A stretch of DNA of 64,000 nt from Prorocentrum cordatum (lineage: Eukaryota; Sar; Dinophyceae; Prorocentrales; Prorocentraceae), in contig CAUYUJ010021170.1 of assembly GCA_963575745.1 (NCBI GenBank), forward strand, positions 178,801 to 242,800, written 5' to 3'. Positions 31,266 to 42,969 of the stretch are shown here, piece by piece (within the stretch, counting starts at the first letter, position 1; each line of letters starts with the position of its first letter). Position numbers and translations under genes: made by a program. The notes under the pieces are model-generated. The model was given only the letters and a program-made list of their open reading frames with translations, did not search any database and was not told where the DNA came from.

Positions 31266-32704
31266 TGACCAGTAGGAAGGGCCCCTCTGTTGCTGAAATA
31301 CTCGCGCGAGCGGGGGCGGCTTGACGGCTTGACCCAATAGTGCTAGCAACTCCGGGAATGCGGGGCCCAGAAATCCAGCTCACGGCGGATCGATCCGGCT
31401 CGAGACATCACATCATCACAGATGGGGTCGAATCGAGTCTGTCACAGGCTCACAGGCCCAGACAACCAGCTCGCGCGGCGGATCGATCCGGCTCGAGACA
31501 TCACATCATCAAAGATGGGGTCGAGAGGCGAGTCGAGAGGCGTCGGATCGGTGGCGGCCGAGACTCTATGCCCCAGGGGGATGGGCAAGGCTAGCACAGT
31601 TCTACATCAACGCTCGGAGGAAATCGATGGCCTACAACCTACAACGTGGGTGCATGAGCGAGAGCCTCACGGTATAATCATAGAGTGGGCCGTGGTGGAC
31701 TACGCGACTACGCTGGACCCTAGTGGGAACCGTTGGGTGCTTGAATTATCGGGGGGCCCGACATGCGGAAATCTAAAATACAATTGGCCCGACCGCAAAC
31801 GAATCATAAAGCATCGCAAAGATGGTCGGGGTGTATAGGAAGGATGGGGAGGAGAGGTGAGGGAAGGAGGGGGGCTCGAGGATGGGAAGGACAGCGAATG
31901 CACGCCCATGCTCCTTCTCTCCAGCCCCCCCTCCTCGCCTGGTCGATTCCTTGGCTTTCCCGAAGATGGAGCAACGCAGCGACGCAGGAAGCAAGCGGGG
32001 GGGAAGGAGGAGAAGAGGCTGGAGAGGCTGGAGGATGATGACCTCGAGGAGGGGGGGCAGAGAGGAGCGGATCGGATCGGGCTCCACCCAAATCTGTGCA
32101 CAGAGCGAGCTCAGCGAGATTCCACAAAAATCTGAACCTCACGTGGGCCCCACCTGACCTAGCTAGCCGGGGAGGGAGGAGGTGTGGGAGTGCTCTAGTG
32201 CTCTACTCCTCCTCCTCCGCCGCCTCCCTCCTCCTCTCCTCCTCCTCCTCCTCCTCCTCCGTCTCCTCCTCCTCCTCTCCTCGTCCTCCTCCTCCTCCGC
32301 CGCCTTCCGTCGTCGCCGCCGTTGCCGTCGTCGCAGTCGCCGTCGTCGTCGACGGGGGGGGTGCGAGCCCCCGGGGCCCGGGGGGGGAGAGGCAGAGACG
32401 GATGGGGGCCGCCCAAGGTCGAGGCGGGGGCCGCGCCTGGCGCTACTGGACGCTGGGCGGCGCAGAAGGCCCAGAAGGCCCGATGCCGCAATGCCGCCTG
32501 GGACGACGATGAGGCTGAGGGAGGGAGGGGGGGAGGGGCGGGCGAGAGGACGGGGGCGATCAGAGGAGTTATCGCAGCTCGCGCCGGCCACAGCGCCACA
32601 GTCTAGGGGCGCGGCCTCGCCAGAGCTGCAGGGCACGCTCGGCGGTAAGTGCTGCCCAGTGCTGCGCGGCCGGGCGGGGCGACAACGCTCCCGCGGCGTC
32701 TCGA
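31266..32704. other. Spacer between transposon genes, no gene seen
   Basis: Holds an 80-bp imperfect direct repeat (GGATCGATCCGGCTCGAGACATCACATCATC at 31386 and 31479), G-rich and GGA-rich DNA at 31840-32070, and TCC/CCG repeats at 32205-32340. Confidence 0.6.
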
Positions 32705-34816
32705 TCACGCTGGCTCGGACCGAGCGCGCGTGACCTGGCCGACCGCCGCTGCGACCACGCGCGCGGCCAAACTCTCGCTCACTGTGTTCACGAAAGCCAG
32801 GCGCCAACATTCGATCGCGCCTACCACGTTCACGTGCATAGCATTCCCCGCTTGGCAGAATGTCTGCGCGTAGCTCCTATCGGGGCAGCTGGCGTGGAAA
32901 CTCGTCGACGGGCTCGCCCGGCCCGCGGCGATGTCATCGAAGCTAGCAGTAGTGACGGGGAAACCTAAGGCGGCGAGCACCTCCTTTGCCGTCATGACTC
33001 TGTCCCTGAACCACATCATCCCACAGTGCTTGGTGACCGTGCACAAGTTACCCTCGCTGCTCATGGACGTGAAGTCGTCGCAGTCCTGGTTGAGCTGGAA
33101 CACTGCGTTGGTGCCGTGATTGCGCTCGTAACGGCCGAGGTTCTCGCGCTCGAACGGCGACAGGAGGCCCCTCAGGTCCGAGACGGTAAGTTTCCCAGGA
33201 GGGACATCCCAATGGTTCTTCCTCGCCCTGTCAGCGGCGAACTCCACCAGGTCGGCGAGGTCCGCATCTGTAGCCCAAAACCAAATGGAGAACGTGCATT
33301 GGCGGTCTCTGTGGAACAGCCTGGTGATCGTAGACACCGGTAGCACAGTGAACACCGCGGCCTTTGTCAACGTCATGACTCGAAACATGCGAGTCCGCCT
33401 CGCGGGAACCCCGAACTGGATGGGGGACAGCTCTTGCTCGGAGATTGCGTAGTGCTCATTGAAGCAGGCTTGGAGGAGGTCAAGCATGCACTGCTTCACG
33501 TTCTCGTGAATGATAGTCGGTACGAGGAGAAGCAGGCAAAGTCCCACCCAAGCCATGAAGTGTTCTATGGAATCGTCCTCCTCGCCACGCCCGAGCCCGA
33601 CAGGGGAGAAGCCGACGCATGGTGGGCCTGCCCACATGACGTCCACCCTTGTCACGGAGCACTCTTTATCATGAATACAGCAGTACGCCGAAGGTTTGAC
33701 GGCCTTCCTAGTCTTGATCGCTGGGAGAAGCTTCCTGACGCCGATGATCTCACCAGAGTCCTTCATCCTGCCCAGCTCACGCCTGAACTCGGGAACGTAG
33801 AAGTCGCTCATGTCGGCGAACAGGCATCTTGGCCGACATGGATGGCAGAGAAGCTCTTGTTGCGCGTGAGCATCCCATTCGATTGCCCAGTGGTGGGCGG
33901 GCTTGCAGATCTTGGTGCCAAGGTGACGCTCAAGCTCCTGCCGCAACATCTCCCTGGCGACTCCAGGTGAGTCAATGCCCGAGAAGGCAGTGGCATGGCG
34001 CTCGGTCTCGAGGGCTGTTGCCATCTTCTGCACGCGAGCTCTGCCGTGGACCTCTTCGATCCTCAGGATGTTGTAGCGGGCCCAGTCGTACGCATCCTTC
34101 AGCTCCCTGACAGTGTAGAGGTCCGCCGCCGTCACTGCTGCCTGCTGCGGCTGAGGCGCTGACGCGGGCGGCACGCTGGCTGCGGCCCCAGCCGTCGCGG
34201 CCGCCGCGGCCGACGGCGAATCTCCGGGGGGGTGCTGCGGAAGAGGTGGCGGATCGGCCAGGCCAGTGACCAGGCCGTGCATGACTGCGGCCTCCGTGCT
34301 CGCCGCTCGGGAGAGGAGCTGTTCCATATCGGAGTCGCTGGGCGAGCTTGCAGACACCGCCTCCTCATCCACTGGCGCGCCACCATATCCATCTAGCACA
34401 GAAGGAGGGCTGACCTTCCCAGCCGCCGCACACAACGTCTCCAACTCTTCGTCTGCAACATCATCCTCAATGACGGGCTCCACCCGCGTACGCTTCCGGA
34501 GGGGGGCGCCGGGGCGCCGACCAAGGCCGATATCGCCATCAGAATGCATGGCAGAACTCTCCCGCTTCATGGCCTCGATTCTCTCGCGTCGATCCCCCCT
34601 GCTATCCCGCAGGGCGGAAAGGGCCGCATCAGATGCCGCCGCCTCGCCTGATCCAGCGCGCTCCTCCCGCGGGGGCGGGGGCGCCTCATCCTCAGCAGCA
34701 TCCGTCCGCAGTGCCAGCTGCGTTGGTGGTGGTGGCACCTGCGGCGCCTGCTCCAGCTCCGGCGTCGCGGCTGAGGCCGCCGACGCCGACGTCGACGCGG
34801 AGGCCGCCGCGTCGAC
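32705..34816 (-). CDS. C5 cytosine DNA methyltransferase carried by the giant transposon
   Basis: 703 residues in this exon. A low-complexity Ala/Pro/Glu N-terminal part contains a nuclear-localisation-like RKRTRVEP. The catalytic domain has the C5 motifs in order: ATAFSGIDSPGVAREML (motif I, F-x-G-x-D), DVMWAGPPCVGFSPVGLG (motif IV with the Pro-Cys nucleophile), TIIHENVKQCM (motif VI, ENV), QFGVPARRTRMFRV (motif VIII, R-x-R-like) and FCQAGNAMHVNVVGAIECW (motif X, G-N-A-x-x-x-N-V). The frame is open and all key residues are present, so activity is plausible. There is no BAH, RFTS, chromodomain or SNF2 part. The acceptor CGCCAG precedes GTC GAC. It lies between the transposase-like gene and unknown protein 5. 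Confidence 0.9.
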   Translation of the reverse strand, partial: VDAAASASTSASAASAATPELEQAPQVPPPPTQLALRTDAAEDEAPPPPREERAGSGEAAASDAALSALRDSRGDRRERIEAMKRESSAMHSDGDIGLGRRPGAPLRKRTRVEPVIEDDVADEELETLCAAAGKVSPPSVLDGYGGAPVDEEAVSASSPSDSDMEQLLSRAASTEAAVMHGLVTGLADPPPLPQHPPGDSPSAAAAATAGAAASVPPASAPQPQQAAVTAADLYTVRELKDAYDWARYNILRIEEVHGRARVQKMATALETERHATAFSGIDSPGVAREMLRQELERHLGTKICKPAHHWAIEWDAHAQQELLCHPCRPRCLFADMSDFYVPEFRRELGRMKDSGEIIGVRKLLPAIKTRKAVKPSAYCCIHDKECSVTRVDVMWAGPPCVGFSPVGLGRGEEDDSIEHFMAWVGLCLLLLVPTIIHENVKQCMLDLLQACFNEHYAISEQELSPIQFGVPARRTRMFRVMTLTKAAVFTVLPVSTITRLFHRDRQCTFSIWFWATDADLADLVEFAADRARKNHWDVPPGKLTVSDLRGLLSPFERENLGRYERNHGTNAVFQLNQDCDDFTSMSSEGNLCTVTKHCGMMWFRDRVMTAKEVLAALGFPVTTASFDDIAAGRASPSTSFHASCPDRSYAQTFCQAGNAMHVNVVGAIECWRLAFVNTVSESLAARVVAAAVGQVTRARSEPA

Positions 34817-35246
34817 CTGGCGAGGGGCGGGGAAGGAGGAGGAGGAGGAGGAGGAGGAGGAGGAGGAGGAGGGGGCAGGTGGGCACAGGAGGAGGAGTCT
34901 GAGAGAGGATGGAGGAGGAGAAGGCGGGGCGGAGGGAAGGAGGAGGGGGCGACGACGACGAGCGGAGAAACATACTTCTCGCATGATCCCCTCGTATGGC
35001 CCCCTCATCTGCCCCACCCGCATGGTCACATGGCCCCCTCGCATGCCCCCCCGCACGCTCCCCCCGCATGGCCCCCTCGCACGGTCTCGCGGAGACCGGC
35101 CCCCACAAGGCCAACGCACACGCATGGGCGAAGTAGGACCGTTCGGCAACCCCTCATTCTGAAGATAGTAGGGGGGTATTAGGGTATTAGGAGGAGGGGG
35201 TGGAGAAAGCGCGAGGGTGAAAGCATGGGGCGTTGGCATCCCGGAG
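34817..35246 (-). other. Intron of the methyltransferase gene (approximate)
   Basis: In frame throughout, but the translation is low-complexity (poly-Ser, Arg/Gly) and includes (TCC)n plus a GCATGGCCCCCTCGC-type repeat. The acceptor AG at 34818-34817 is clear; the donor near 35246 (GGCGCG|GTCTCC) is a guess. Confidence 0.5.
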
Positions 35247-35824
35247 ACCGCGCCACTCGGCGGCCGAGGCGGGAATGCGATAACAGGCTGGCCGAATTTG
35301 AGCAGCGAGCGGTTGAAGGACGCGGCATGCATGCCGTACTTGGCCAGGTTCAACCCCCGGAACCCGCCCTGCTTTGCCATTGTGATCGGCGAGCTCGTGT
35401 TGGTCAAACGCACCTTCGAAAACCGCCACAGGATAAGGGGATCAGGCCACGCGTCACCAGGCAACAGAGTCGGCAGCACAGTAGAGCTACCCGTATGTGC
35501 AGGAAGCGGACCATCACCGTGCCACTCCGATATGGCGAAGATGTGGAAAACAGAGAAACTTGCGTTCGGGTCAGGGCGGGCCAATATAACTGGTTTACCG
35601 ACTCGGTTGACGCCTTGCTTAGCCCACGGGACCAAAGAGGAAACGCTGATGTGCTCACTGCACGCGGTGTGAGCTAAAAGCAAGTCCACCACATCGGCTC
35701 GCATGAGTATGACGTGCACATCTTTCGGCATTGTCTCCAGCTCAGATTTCACCTCATCTTGGGAGAGGTGGATCTCTGGGTCAGAATGCGTCTTGCCTCG
35801 CAACCGGCGCGTCGGAGTACCCAT
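35247..35824 (-). CDS. Methyltransferase gene, 5' exon
   Basis: About 193 residues from MGTPTRRLRGKTHSDPEIHL. It contains EVKSELETMPKDVHVILMRA, HTACSEHISVSSLVPWAKQG, FSVFHIFAISEWHGDGPLPA and WRFSKVRLTNTSSPITMAKQ. No domain recognised. In-phase with the catalytic exon after removal of 34817-35246. The frame is also open to 35875. Confidence 0.6.
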
Positions 35825-36004
35825 CGTGCACGGATATCGGCTGACCAGAACGTAGAGGCAATGCGCGTGCCACAACTAATCTTGATCCGAATACACGGTT
35901 ACACAATGGGTAATGATTATAGCGTTGGGGGGTAGCTGCGATATACGGCGGGACCCGTACAGGCCATGCGGTACTAAATACACATGTATATCGAATGGCC
36001 CGCG

Positions 36005-36082
36005 ATGATGATGCTGACGAATGTGTATGACGAAGACGGTGGTGATGGTGTGATGGTGATGATGATGATGGCGATGCTGGCG

Positions 36083-36132
<50 letters not shown>

Positions 36133-36235
36133 GATGGTGACGATGATGATGATGATGCTGGTCATGCTGAGTCTGAAGATTATGATGGTGGCGCTGCTGC
36201 TGCTGATGATGGTGATGATGACGGGGGAGGGATCT
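36005..36235. repeat. (GAT/ATG)n microsatellite
   Basis: GATGATGATG with GTG and GCTG interruptions; a similar tract lies at 38760-39085. Confidence 0.9.
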
Positions 36236-36789
36236 GTCACGAGGGGGCTCGTGACGGGGTGGGGGCGGTATGTTCACGAGGGGGGCTCGTGACGGAGGGC
36301 GCGGTCCGTCACGAGGGGGCGCGCGACGGAGAGGGTGAGTGGCGTCCGTCAGAGGGGGCTCGCGACGGGAGGGTGCCCCGTCACAGAGGGGGATGTGAAG
36401 GGGGGGAGGGGATCTGTCAATGAGGGGGCTCGCGACGGAGGGGGAATCCGTCACGAGGGGCTCGTGCCGGGGAGGTTCGTCACGAGGGGCCTTCGCGACG
36501 GGAGGGGGTCCTTCACTGGGGGGCTCGTGACGGGAGGGGTCCGTCACGAGGGGGCCGTGGACAGGGGTGGGGAGGATAATGGGAGGGGGGGGGGGGGTGC
36601 GTCGCGAGGGGGCTCGTGGACGGGACGTCGGGGGTCTGTCAAGAGGGGGCTCGTGACGGGTGGGGCCGTCACGAGGGCTCCGACGGGCGGGGGCCCGTCA
36701 CGAGGGGCTCGTGCCGGGTCTGGTGTCCTTCCCGAGGGGGCCCCTGACAGGGGCCGTGGGCTGGGTGCAGTGGGGCTGGGTGGGGTGGG

Positions 36790-36836
<47 letters not shown>

Positions 36837-37240
36837 GGGTGGGGGGGGGGTGGGTGGGGGGGGGGGTGGGTGGGGGGGCGGACGTGGGGGGGCAGTCACA
36901 AGTGGCTCGTGACGGGGGGGTGGGCGTTATTGGCTCGCTCGCACCGGACCCGTGCGGAAAGGGGGCGCGCCACGAGGGGCGGTCAGGGATGGGGTCGTGA
37001 GGGCGCGGGGTCCGTCACGAGGGGCTCGTACGGGAGGTGGTCCGTCACGAGGGGGCTTCATGACGAGATGGGCCCGTCACGAGGGGGCACGTGGCGGGGG
37101 AGGGGGGGGGGGGGGGGGGCCGTCACGAGGGGGCGCGCTGACGGGGGGAGAGTTCACGTGGGGGCTCGTGACGGGCGGGGCGTCCGTGCACGAGGGAGCT
37201 CGTGGCGGATGGGGGTCCGACACGAGGGCCCTCGTGACTG
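36226..37240. repeat. Array of CGTCACGAG-GGGG-CTCGTGACG palindromic units
   Basis: About twenty units in which TCCGTCACGAG, a G-run and GCTCGTGACGG form short hairpins, interrupted by a run of 44 G at 36792-36835. The motif is the same as the hairpins in the terminal inverted repeats. Confidence 0.9.
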
Positions 37241-37379
37241 TTTTTAACATCCACAAAGCAGCCACGATACAACTGAGGGCTGGCGAAACCCTCAGAGGAC
37301 GCTCGTTGGCGTAAAACAGCGCCACCCTGAGCGGCGTTGCGCCCAAGGAGGCTGCCTCCTCCGCGCTGAGCGGAAGGGG

Positions 37380-37840
37380 GGGGGGGGGGGAAGAAGGAGG
37401 GAGGAGGAGGAGTGGGAGGAGGAGCGGGAGTGGGAGGAGGAGGAGAGGAGGAAAGGAGGAGGAGGAGGATGAGGATGAGGAGTCGGAAGTGGAGAGGAGG
37501 AGTGAGGAGGAGGAGGGAAAAAGAGGAGGAGGAGGAGGAGGAGGAGGAGGAGGAGGAAGTAGAGGAACATGAGGAGGGAAGGAGAGGAGGAGGAGCGAGG
37601 AGAGGAGGAGGAGGAGGAGAGGAGGAGGAGGAGGAGGAGGAGGAGGAGCAGCAGGATGATGATGATGATGCTGACGATGATGATGATGATGATGAGGAGG
37701 AGGAGGAGGAGGAGGAGGAGGAGGAGGAGGAGGAACAGGAGGAGGAAAAAGGAGGAGGAGGAGGAGGATGGGACGGAGGAGGATGAGGAGGAGGAGGAGG
37801 AGGAGGAGGCGGAGGAGGAGGCGGAGGAGGAGGAGAGTGG
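37380..37840. repeat. (GGA)n tract with GATGAT interruption
   Basis: Long GGA repeat; serine/proline/leucine-rich frames on the minus strand are repeat translations. Confidence 0.9.
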
Positions 37841-38773
37841 GACATCTGCCACTGGCTTTGCCTGCGCAGCTGTCACCAGTGGCCCCCGAGGGCCACTGGC
37901 CGTGCCCCAGGTGAGCCCCCGCCCCAGAACGGGGAAACAGATGGGGAGGGGTCAGGGCGACAACCTCCTCCCTCAAGAAAACGCAGGGAGCCATCGCGCG
38001 TGCATCGCGCCTTCCCCCACAAAATGGGGTGCCTGACACACGTGCACGCAGCCCACGCGCAGCGCACACAAACGAGCAAGCCCTCGACCTGGCGAACGAA
38101 CGCCAGGACTATGACAGACAAAGAGGCTGAGCAAGGCAACTGTCAGGGCGACGAGCCCCCGTGCCAGGCCCACGCGGCATGCTCGCGGTGACCTCCTTCC
38201 CAGGAGACCTAACATTGGCCAGGGGCAAAAGAAACGAAACTCGAGGACAGAACACACAAAAAAAAACGACCACCCACACGCGGCCGACGAGGACAGCCGC
38301 CCCAGGTGCAAATAGCGCCAGGACGGCGGCGCGCCTCGCCCCAGATGCGGGGCATGCACACTGAAAACTGCCCTGGGGTCCGTCCCACCGGGCCTTAAAA
38401 GGGCGACGCCAGGACGACAGCCAGGACACCCCAGGTGTACCCAACCCTGAGGGCGGACGCCTGGACGGCCCCTGGACTGCCCCAGGTGTGGGCCCATCTC
38501 GCACCCTGAGCCAGTGCCCACATGGCGGGCCCTCCAGACGGCGACGAGATAAGAATGGGAGGCCGCGGTCGGGCCACCATGACCCCCGCCCTCGCCCAAG
38601 AAGTGGGGCATGGCACGTGACGGGGGGGGAGGGGCGTCCGTCGCGAGGGGGCGCGTGACGGGAGGGTTTCGTCACGATGGGGGGCTCGTGACGAAGGGGG
38701 AGGTCCGTCGCGAGGAGGCTCGTGGCGGGGGGGGGTCTGCCACGAGGGAACTCGTGACGTGATGATATGTTGT

Positions 38774-38805
<32 letters not shown>

Positions 38806-39832
38806 GTGATGGTGATGGTGATGATGATGTTGGTGTCGTGTTTGGCGTTGCTGTTGATGATGATGATGTGAGAATGTTTGCGAGGATGATGACGATGATG
38901 ATGTATGTGGTGATGACGATCATGGTGATGATGGTGGTGGTGATGATGAGGGTGATGAGGATACCAGTGGGCGACGTTGATGATGAGGATCGTGAGGGTG
39001 GCAATGGTGGTGTTGATGACGATGATGTTGTTGGTAGTGACGCTGAAGCAGATGTTGACGCTGGTGCTGATGATGCTGCTGAATCACATGCCATGCCATC
39101 CCCCTGCAATGCGACGTCGCCGCACGAACCCCCTGGTCCGCCGGCGTGGCGGCAGCGAACAGCCTTGGGGGACGGGAGTGCCTTGGGCTGGGATGGGGCT
39201 TCGTCCTCCCCACTCGTCCACTCCCTCCTCCTCCTCCTCCTCCTCGCCCACCTCCTCCGCCTCCTCATCCTCCGAGTCCTCCTCTTCTCGCTAACGCGTT
39301 GGTGACAAGGGTGCCAGGATGCCATGATGATGATATGATGATGATCATCGCTCAAGTTCCTCGCGCTGCGCCCAGCCGAGGCGACGTCGCGACGTCCAGG
39401 AGGAGGGGGGGGGGGGCTCTCAGGCTGTCAGGCCAACAAACAGACACCCCCCCGACGATAGGAGACTGCAAATTGTTAGAATGTTTGCCCGTCCCCTGGG
39501 CGCATGCGCTATCTGTATCTCTCGCCATCCCCGGGATCCCCCCGCCTGCGCGCCGCGGCGGGAGGTGGCGCGTGCGGGCTGGACAACCGCGAGGCGACGT
39601 AGGCGGGCCGCTCAGCTGGAGGAGGGGCGGACGATGGGGGAGAGATGAGAAGGAGGAGGATGAGTCCTGAGGAGGAGGAGGAGGAGGAGAAGGAGGCGGA
39701 GGAGTGAGGAGGAGGAGTGAGGGGGGGAGTAGGAGGAGTAGGAGGGGGAAGAGGAGGAGGAGGAGAAGGGAGTGGACAGGGCGGGGAGGGGGAGCAGGAG
39801 AAGGCGGCGTGGCAACGTGCTACCAGAACGCA
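37841..39832. other. Spacer between transposase-like and methyltransferase genes
   Basis: Unique GC-rich DNA (37860-38600), a second set of CGTCACGAG palindromes (38615-38757), a GAT microsatellite (38760-39085) and TCC/GGA tracts (39220-39290 and 39650-39800). No supported gene. Confidence 0.6.
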
Positions 39833-40969
39833 TCACCTTGGACCCCGTGGTCCGCGGTACCACTGCACGCAGAGTGCACAGGCCCCTGCGGCTGACACAA
39901 AGAACTCCATGGGAACAAATCCAACTGCCAAGTCAGCCACGGCCGCGCGCGCAGCCAATGTTGTGTCTGGCCCCCCCTGGCCGAGCGCACAGCCTGCTGC
40001 CGCGCGGGCGCAAGCACCGTGCCACGTGCACATGCATAGAGGGCATGCGACAATCTCATCGCCCTCGCCAGACTCACAAAGCACACAGGACTTATCAATC
40101 GAGACTGTCCGTGATATTGCGGCCGACCACATATCCTCCAGCTTCACAATATCAGGTGGGATCACCGGCCTGACCTTCACGTGGTTGATGCATTTGGGAA
40201 CTTTGGCCATCGAGATCCCGATCGCTGGGTGAATGATTACGGCATTCGCGAATGAGCGAAGCTTCGTCAGAGTCACGGAGTACTTGATCCTCTTGACGTC
40301 CTCGTCGTCGTCGTCGACCACTGCCTCCCGCCCCCATCTGGCGCCAGCGTCCTGCCAGTGAACATACATGAGGGTATCTGGGTTGCCCCGCGTCTGGACC
40401 AACGATAGGAAGCCATTGTTGCCAAGAGGGATGGACATCGCGTCCTCCCGGTCGTGCAGGATCGCAATGCAGTCCAGTAACCCAGTCGACCAAATGGCGT
40501 GCCACGCTGGGTTGGAATCATCACCATCAGCTGGATCAGGCTCTGGCGGATCCGACGGAGGCGGCGGGGGCCCTGGGGTCTCCGGCCCCAGCAGAGTATC
40601 CAGGGCGAGCTCGTCTCGCACTTCCTCGATGTTGACCGCGACGCCTGACATCTCCAGCGCCTTCTTGGCCAACGCGTCTGGATCGGCGTGGAAGTTCTTG
40701 AACTCCGCCCCCTTCTTCGCCTTTTGCATCTCATGATGTGCCCCAGCAGCGCCGAAGATGTCGTCCTCGCTATCGGAGCCATCAATCTCGGCATCGCGAC
40801 GGCCAACAGCCTCTGCAAGTTTCCGCATGCCCTCCGAGTCAAGCATGGCCTCATCCAAACCGCCGCCGTCGCCATCCAAGGCGGCTACCGCTGCAGCCAC
40901 GGCCGCTTCGGCTCCCCCCTCGTCGCCGCCGCCGATCGTGAGCGCCGCCGCAAGCGCGTCCAATACGTC
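39833..40969 (-). CDS. Transposase-like gene, last exon with PHD-like zinc finger
   Basis: 378 residues. It begins DVLDALAAALTIGGGDEGG, with an acidic Ala-rich first third, then a proline-rich linker and a globular part (LDCIAILHDREDAMSIPLGN). Near the end, SCVLCESGEGDEIVACPLCM continues to CTWHGAC and, after a loop, ACALCVQW. This spacing (C-x2-C, C-x2-C, H-x2-C, C-x2-C) is PHD-finger-like. The acceptor AACAG|GACGTA pairs with donor CAG|GACAGG of the previous exon. A GT donor could also lie just before the stop. Confidence 0.7.
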   Translation of the reverse strand, partial: DVLDALAAALTIGGGDEGGAEAAVAAAVAALDGDGGGLDEAMLDSEGMRKLAEAVGRRDAEIDGSDSEDDIFGAAGAHHEMQKAKKGAEFKNFHADPDALAKKALEMSGVAVNIEEVRDELALDTLLGPETPGPPPPPSDPPEPDPADGDDSNPAWHAIWSTGLLDCIAILHDREDAMSIPLGNNGFLSLVQTRGNPDTLMYVHWQDAGARWGREAVVDDDDEDVKRIKYSVTLTKLRSFANAVIIHPAIGISMAKVPKCINHVKVRPVIPPDIVKLEDMWSAAISRTVSIDKSCVLCESGEGDEIVACPLCMCTWHGACARAAAGCALGQGGPDTTLAARAAVADLAVGFVPMEFFVSAAGACALCVQWYRGPRGPR

Positions 40970-41262
40970 CTGTTGGGCGAGCGAGAGGCCAGGGGGGGAT
41001 CGCACCCCCTGGTGCGCCTCCCTTCATCACCCTCACCGCCATCATTCCTCCTCCTCCGAGCTCCTCCGAGCTCCGCCTCATCCGCCTCCCCTCCTCCTTC
41101 AAAGATGGAGGGGGGCGAGGTGGCCAGACGCCCTGGGCTCAAGGACCATCGGGCCCTCGGGATCTGCCTCGCCCCTCGACTCGAACCCCCGAACCCCTAG
41201 GGCCCCTCGGGCCCTTGGACCCTCCCTCCATGGGCCCATGGACCCATGGATATTGCCCTGTC
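40970..41262 (-). other. 293-bp GA-AG intron of the transposase-like gene
   Basis: Starts GACAGG after CAG and ends AACAG before GACGTA; phase 0; the five bases AG|GAC occur at both junctions. Confidence 0.75.
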
Positions 41263-42969
41263 CTGGTCGAACTTCCGCGCGCCCTCCACGGCGCCCGGGT
41301 CGCCGACGGCGGCGCCGTCCCCAGCAGCGGCGTCCGCGCCGCCAACGCCTCCAGCCACTGCTGCAGCCGCAGCGGCCCCGAACGCGGCGTCGCCCGGCTT
41401 CTTCTTGGGCTTGGGCTTCACCAGTGACACCACGCGCTCGGGCTCTCCGACACGAGCAAGGGGCACGGGGGAATCTTTGACCCACGTCAAGGGGTATTTC
41501 CACAGCGGGAGCTCCAGGCCATCAATATGCTCGGGCCCGCCGTCGAAGTAGCAATATTTGTCAGCAATGACGTCGGCCATCAACTCGGACTGCATCGGAA
41601 GGATAATTCGCATCATGTCCGGCGGCCCCTCGCGAGGGCGGAACTTCTCGCCAACCACCGTCCACGCGGTGTAGCGATGCTTGTCGCACGGGATGCACAA
41701 GTCGTCGTCGATCCCGAAGCCGAAGGCTATATCAACAGTCGGTTGCTTACACTCTGCGTGCACTTTCAGCGCGTAGGGCGCGGCAAATAACGATGCTGGG
41801 GTCAGCGTCGCGTAAGGGTTGATCTTGGCCATGCCCTCAGTCATGTCTTTGGCCGAAGGAGGGACGCACGTCTTCACTGGCGGGGCGTAGCGAACGGCGC
41901 TGGCAGAGCACACGTCGTTGGCGATCGTGGCGTGTCGAGTCAGCGAGCCCGCCAATAGCGCGGCCGTCTTTTTACGCTGGTGCCACTTCATGCCCAAGTC
42001 CAGATACCCCAAAGTGAACTTTAGGCGTGCCCGAGCATCCAGCAGCTCCATGGTCATGGAGGGTGCCTTATTCATCTCAACCTTAAGTAGGCTGTTGATG
42101 CCCTCGTTGAACTGAACGTCAGCCTTGATGATGCGGCCGGCCAAGCGCAGCGCGCAGAACAACTCGCGCCCCAGCTTCCCAGTGTTCGCCGCGTGAACCA
42201 ACGCCGCACGGTGCTGTCGGACAGTCTTCGCAGTATTTATCTCCAAGCCAGCTTCGTCACTATTAATCATCTCCCAGGCGACCTGCGCGCGGACGTCGCA
42301 AACCACGTCGGCCTCGGAGTAGACAAGGAGGAACATCTTCATCGGGTATCTGGACACCGGCAGGACGACGCGCCTGAAAAACGCAGACGCGTAATGAAAC
42401 ATAAGAAGAAGCCCGCCCTTGAACAAGTGCATTGCGTCGGCCTCGGGCATCCTGTCCGCAATATCCTGGAGCCACGTGATGTCGCGGGCAAGCTCGTCAA
42501 ACTTCACAGCGAATTTGAGCGCCACCCCTGTCGCTAACTGGGTCACGTGGCCCCCCTGCTCGCGCATCACCTCGCCGGGGACCGCCTTCGCGATCCAGAA
42601 TATGAACTCATGCACTGGCTCATGCAGCTTATGGGCGACGGCGCCGAGGGCGCCGAAGAAGGGGTCCGCCGCCACCTCCAGCGCATCGTTCCTCCACCTG
42701 CCGAGCCGGGCTCTGAACGAAGCCACCTCCTCAAGTCGGGGCTCTTCACGGAGGGCGGCATCGCCAGCGTCGTCCGCCGCCGCAGTCTTCTTCCCCAATG
42801 CCTTCGTCAGCGCCTGGAGCAGCTGGCCATTAAGGAGCGGAGGTAGGATTGTGGTCTCTGAGCCGTACACAGAACCCCATCGGCCCGATAGACACCTCGG
42901 CGGCAAGCGCCTCGCGTACTTCTGCGCGTCAGGGCCGCTGACAGCAGACTTCCACGCCAGGAACATGTC
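41263..42969 (-). CDS. Transposase-like gene, third exon
   Basis: 569 residues beginning DMFLAWKSAVSGPDAQKYAR, then RLPPRCLSGRWGSVYGSE, a long helical region (RWRNDALEVAADPFFGALGA, HYASAFFRRVVLPVSRYPMK), and a C-terminal part with FGFGIDDDLCIPCDKHRYTA and a basic KPKPKKKPG tail. It continues the transposase-like domain of the previous exon. The third catalytic acidic residue cannot be assigned by eye. Joined by the 185-bp GA-AG intron upstream and the 293-bp GA-AG intron downstream, both phase 0. Confidence 0.75.

Noticed and set aside
36791-37200. Gly/Arg-rich plus-strand frames in the G-rich region
   Set aside because: Produced by poly-G and the palindromic array.
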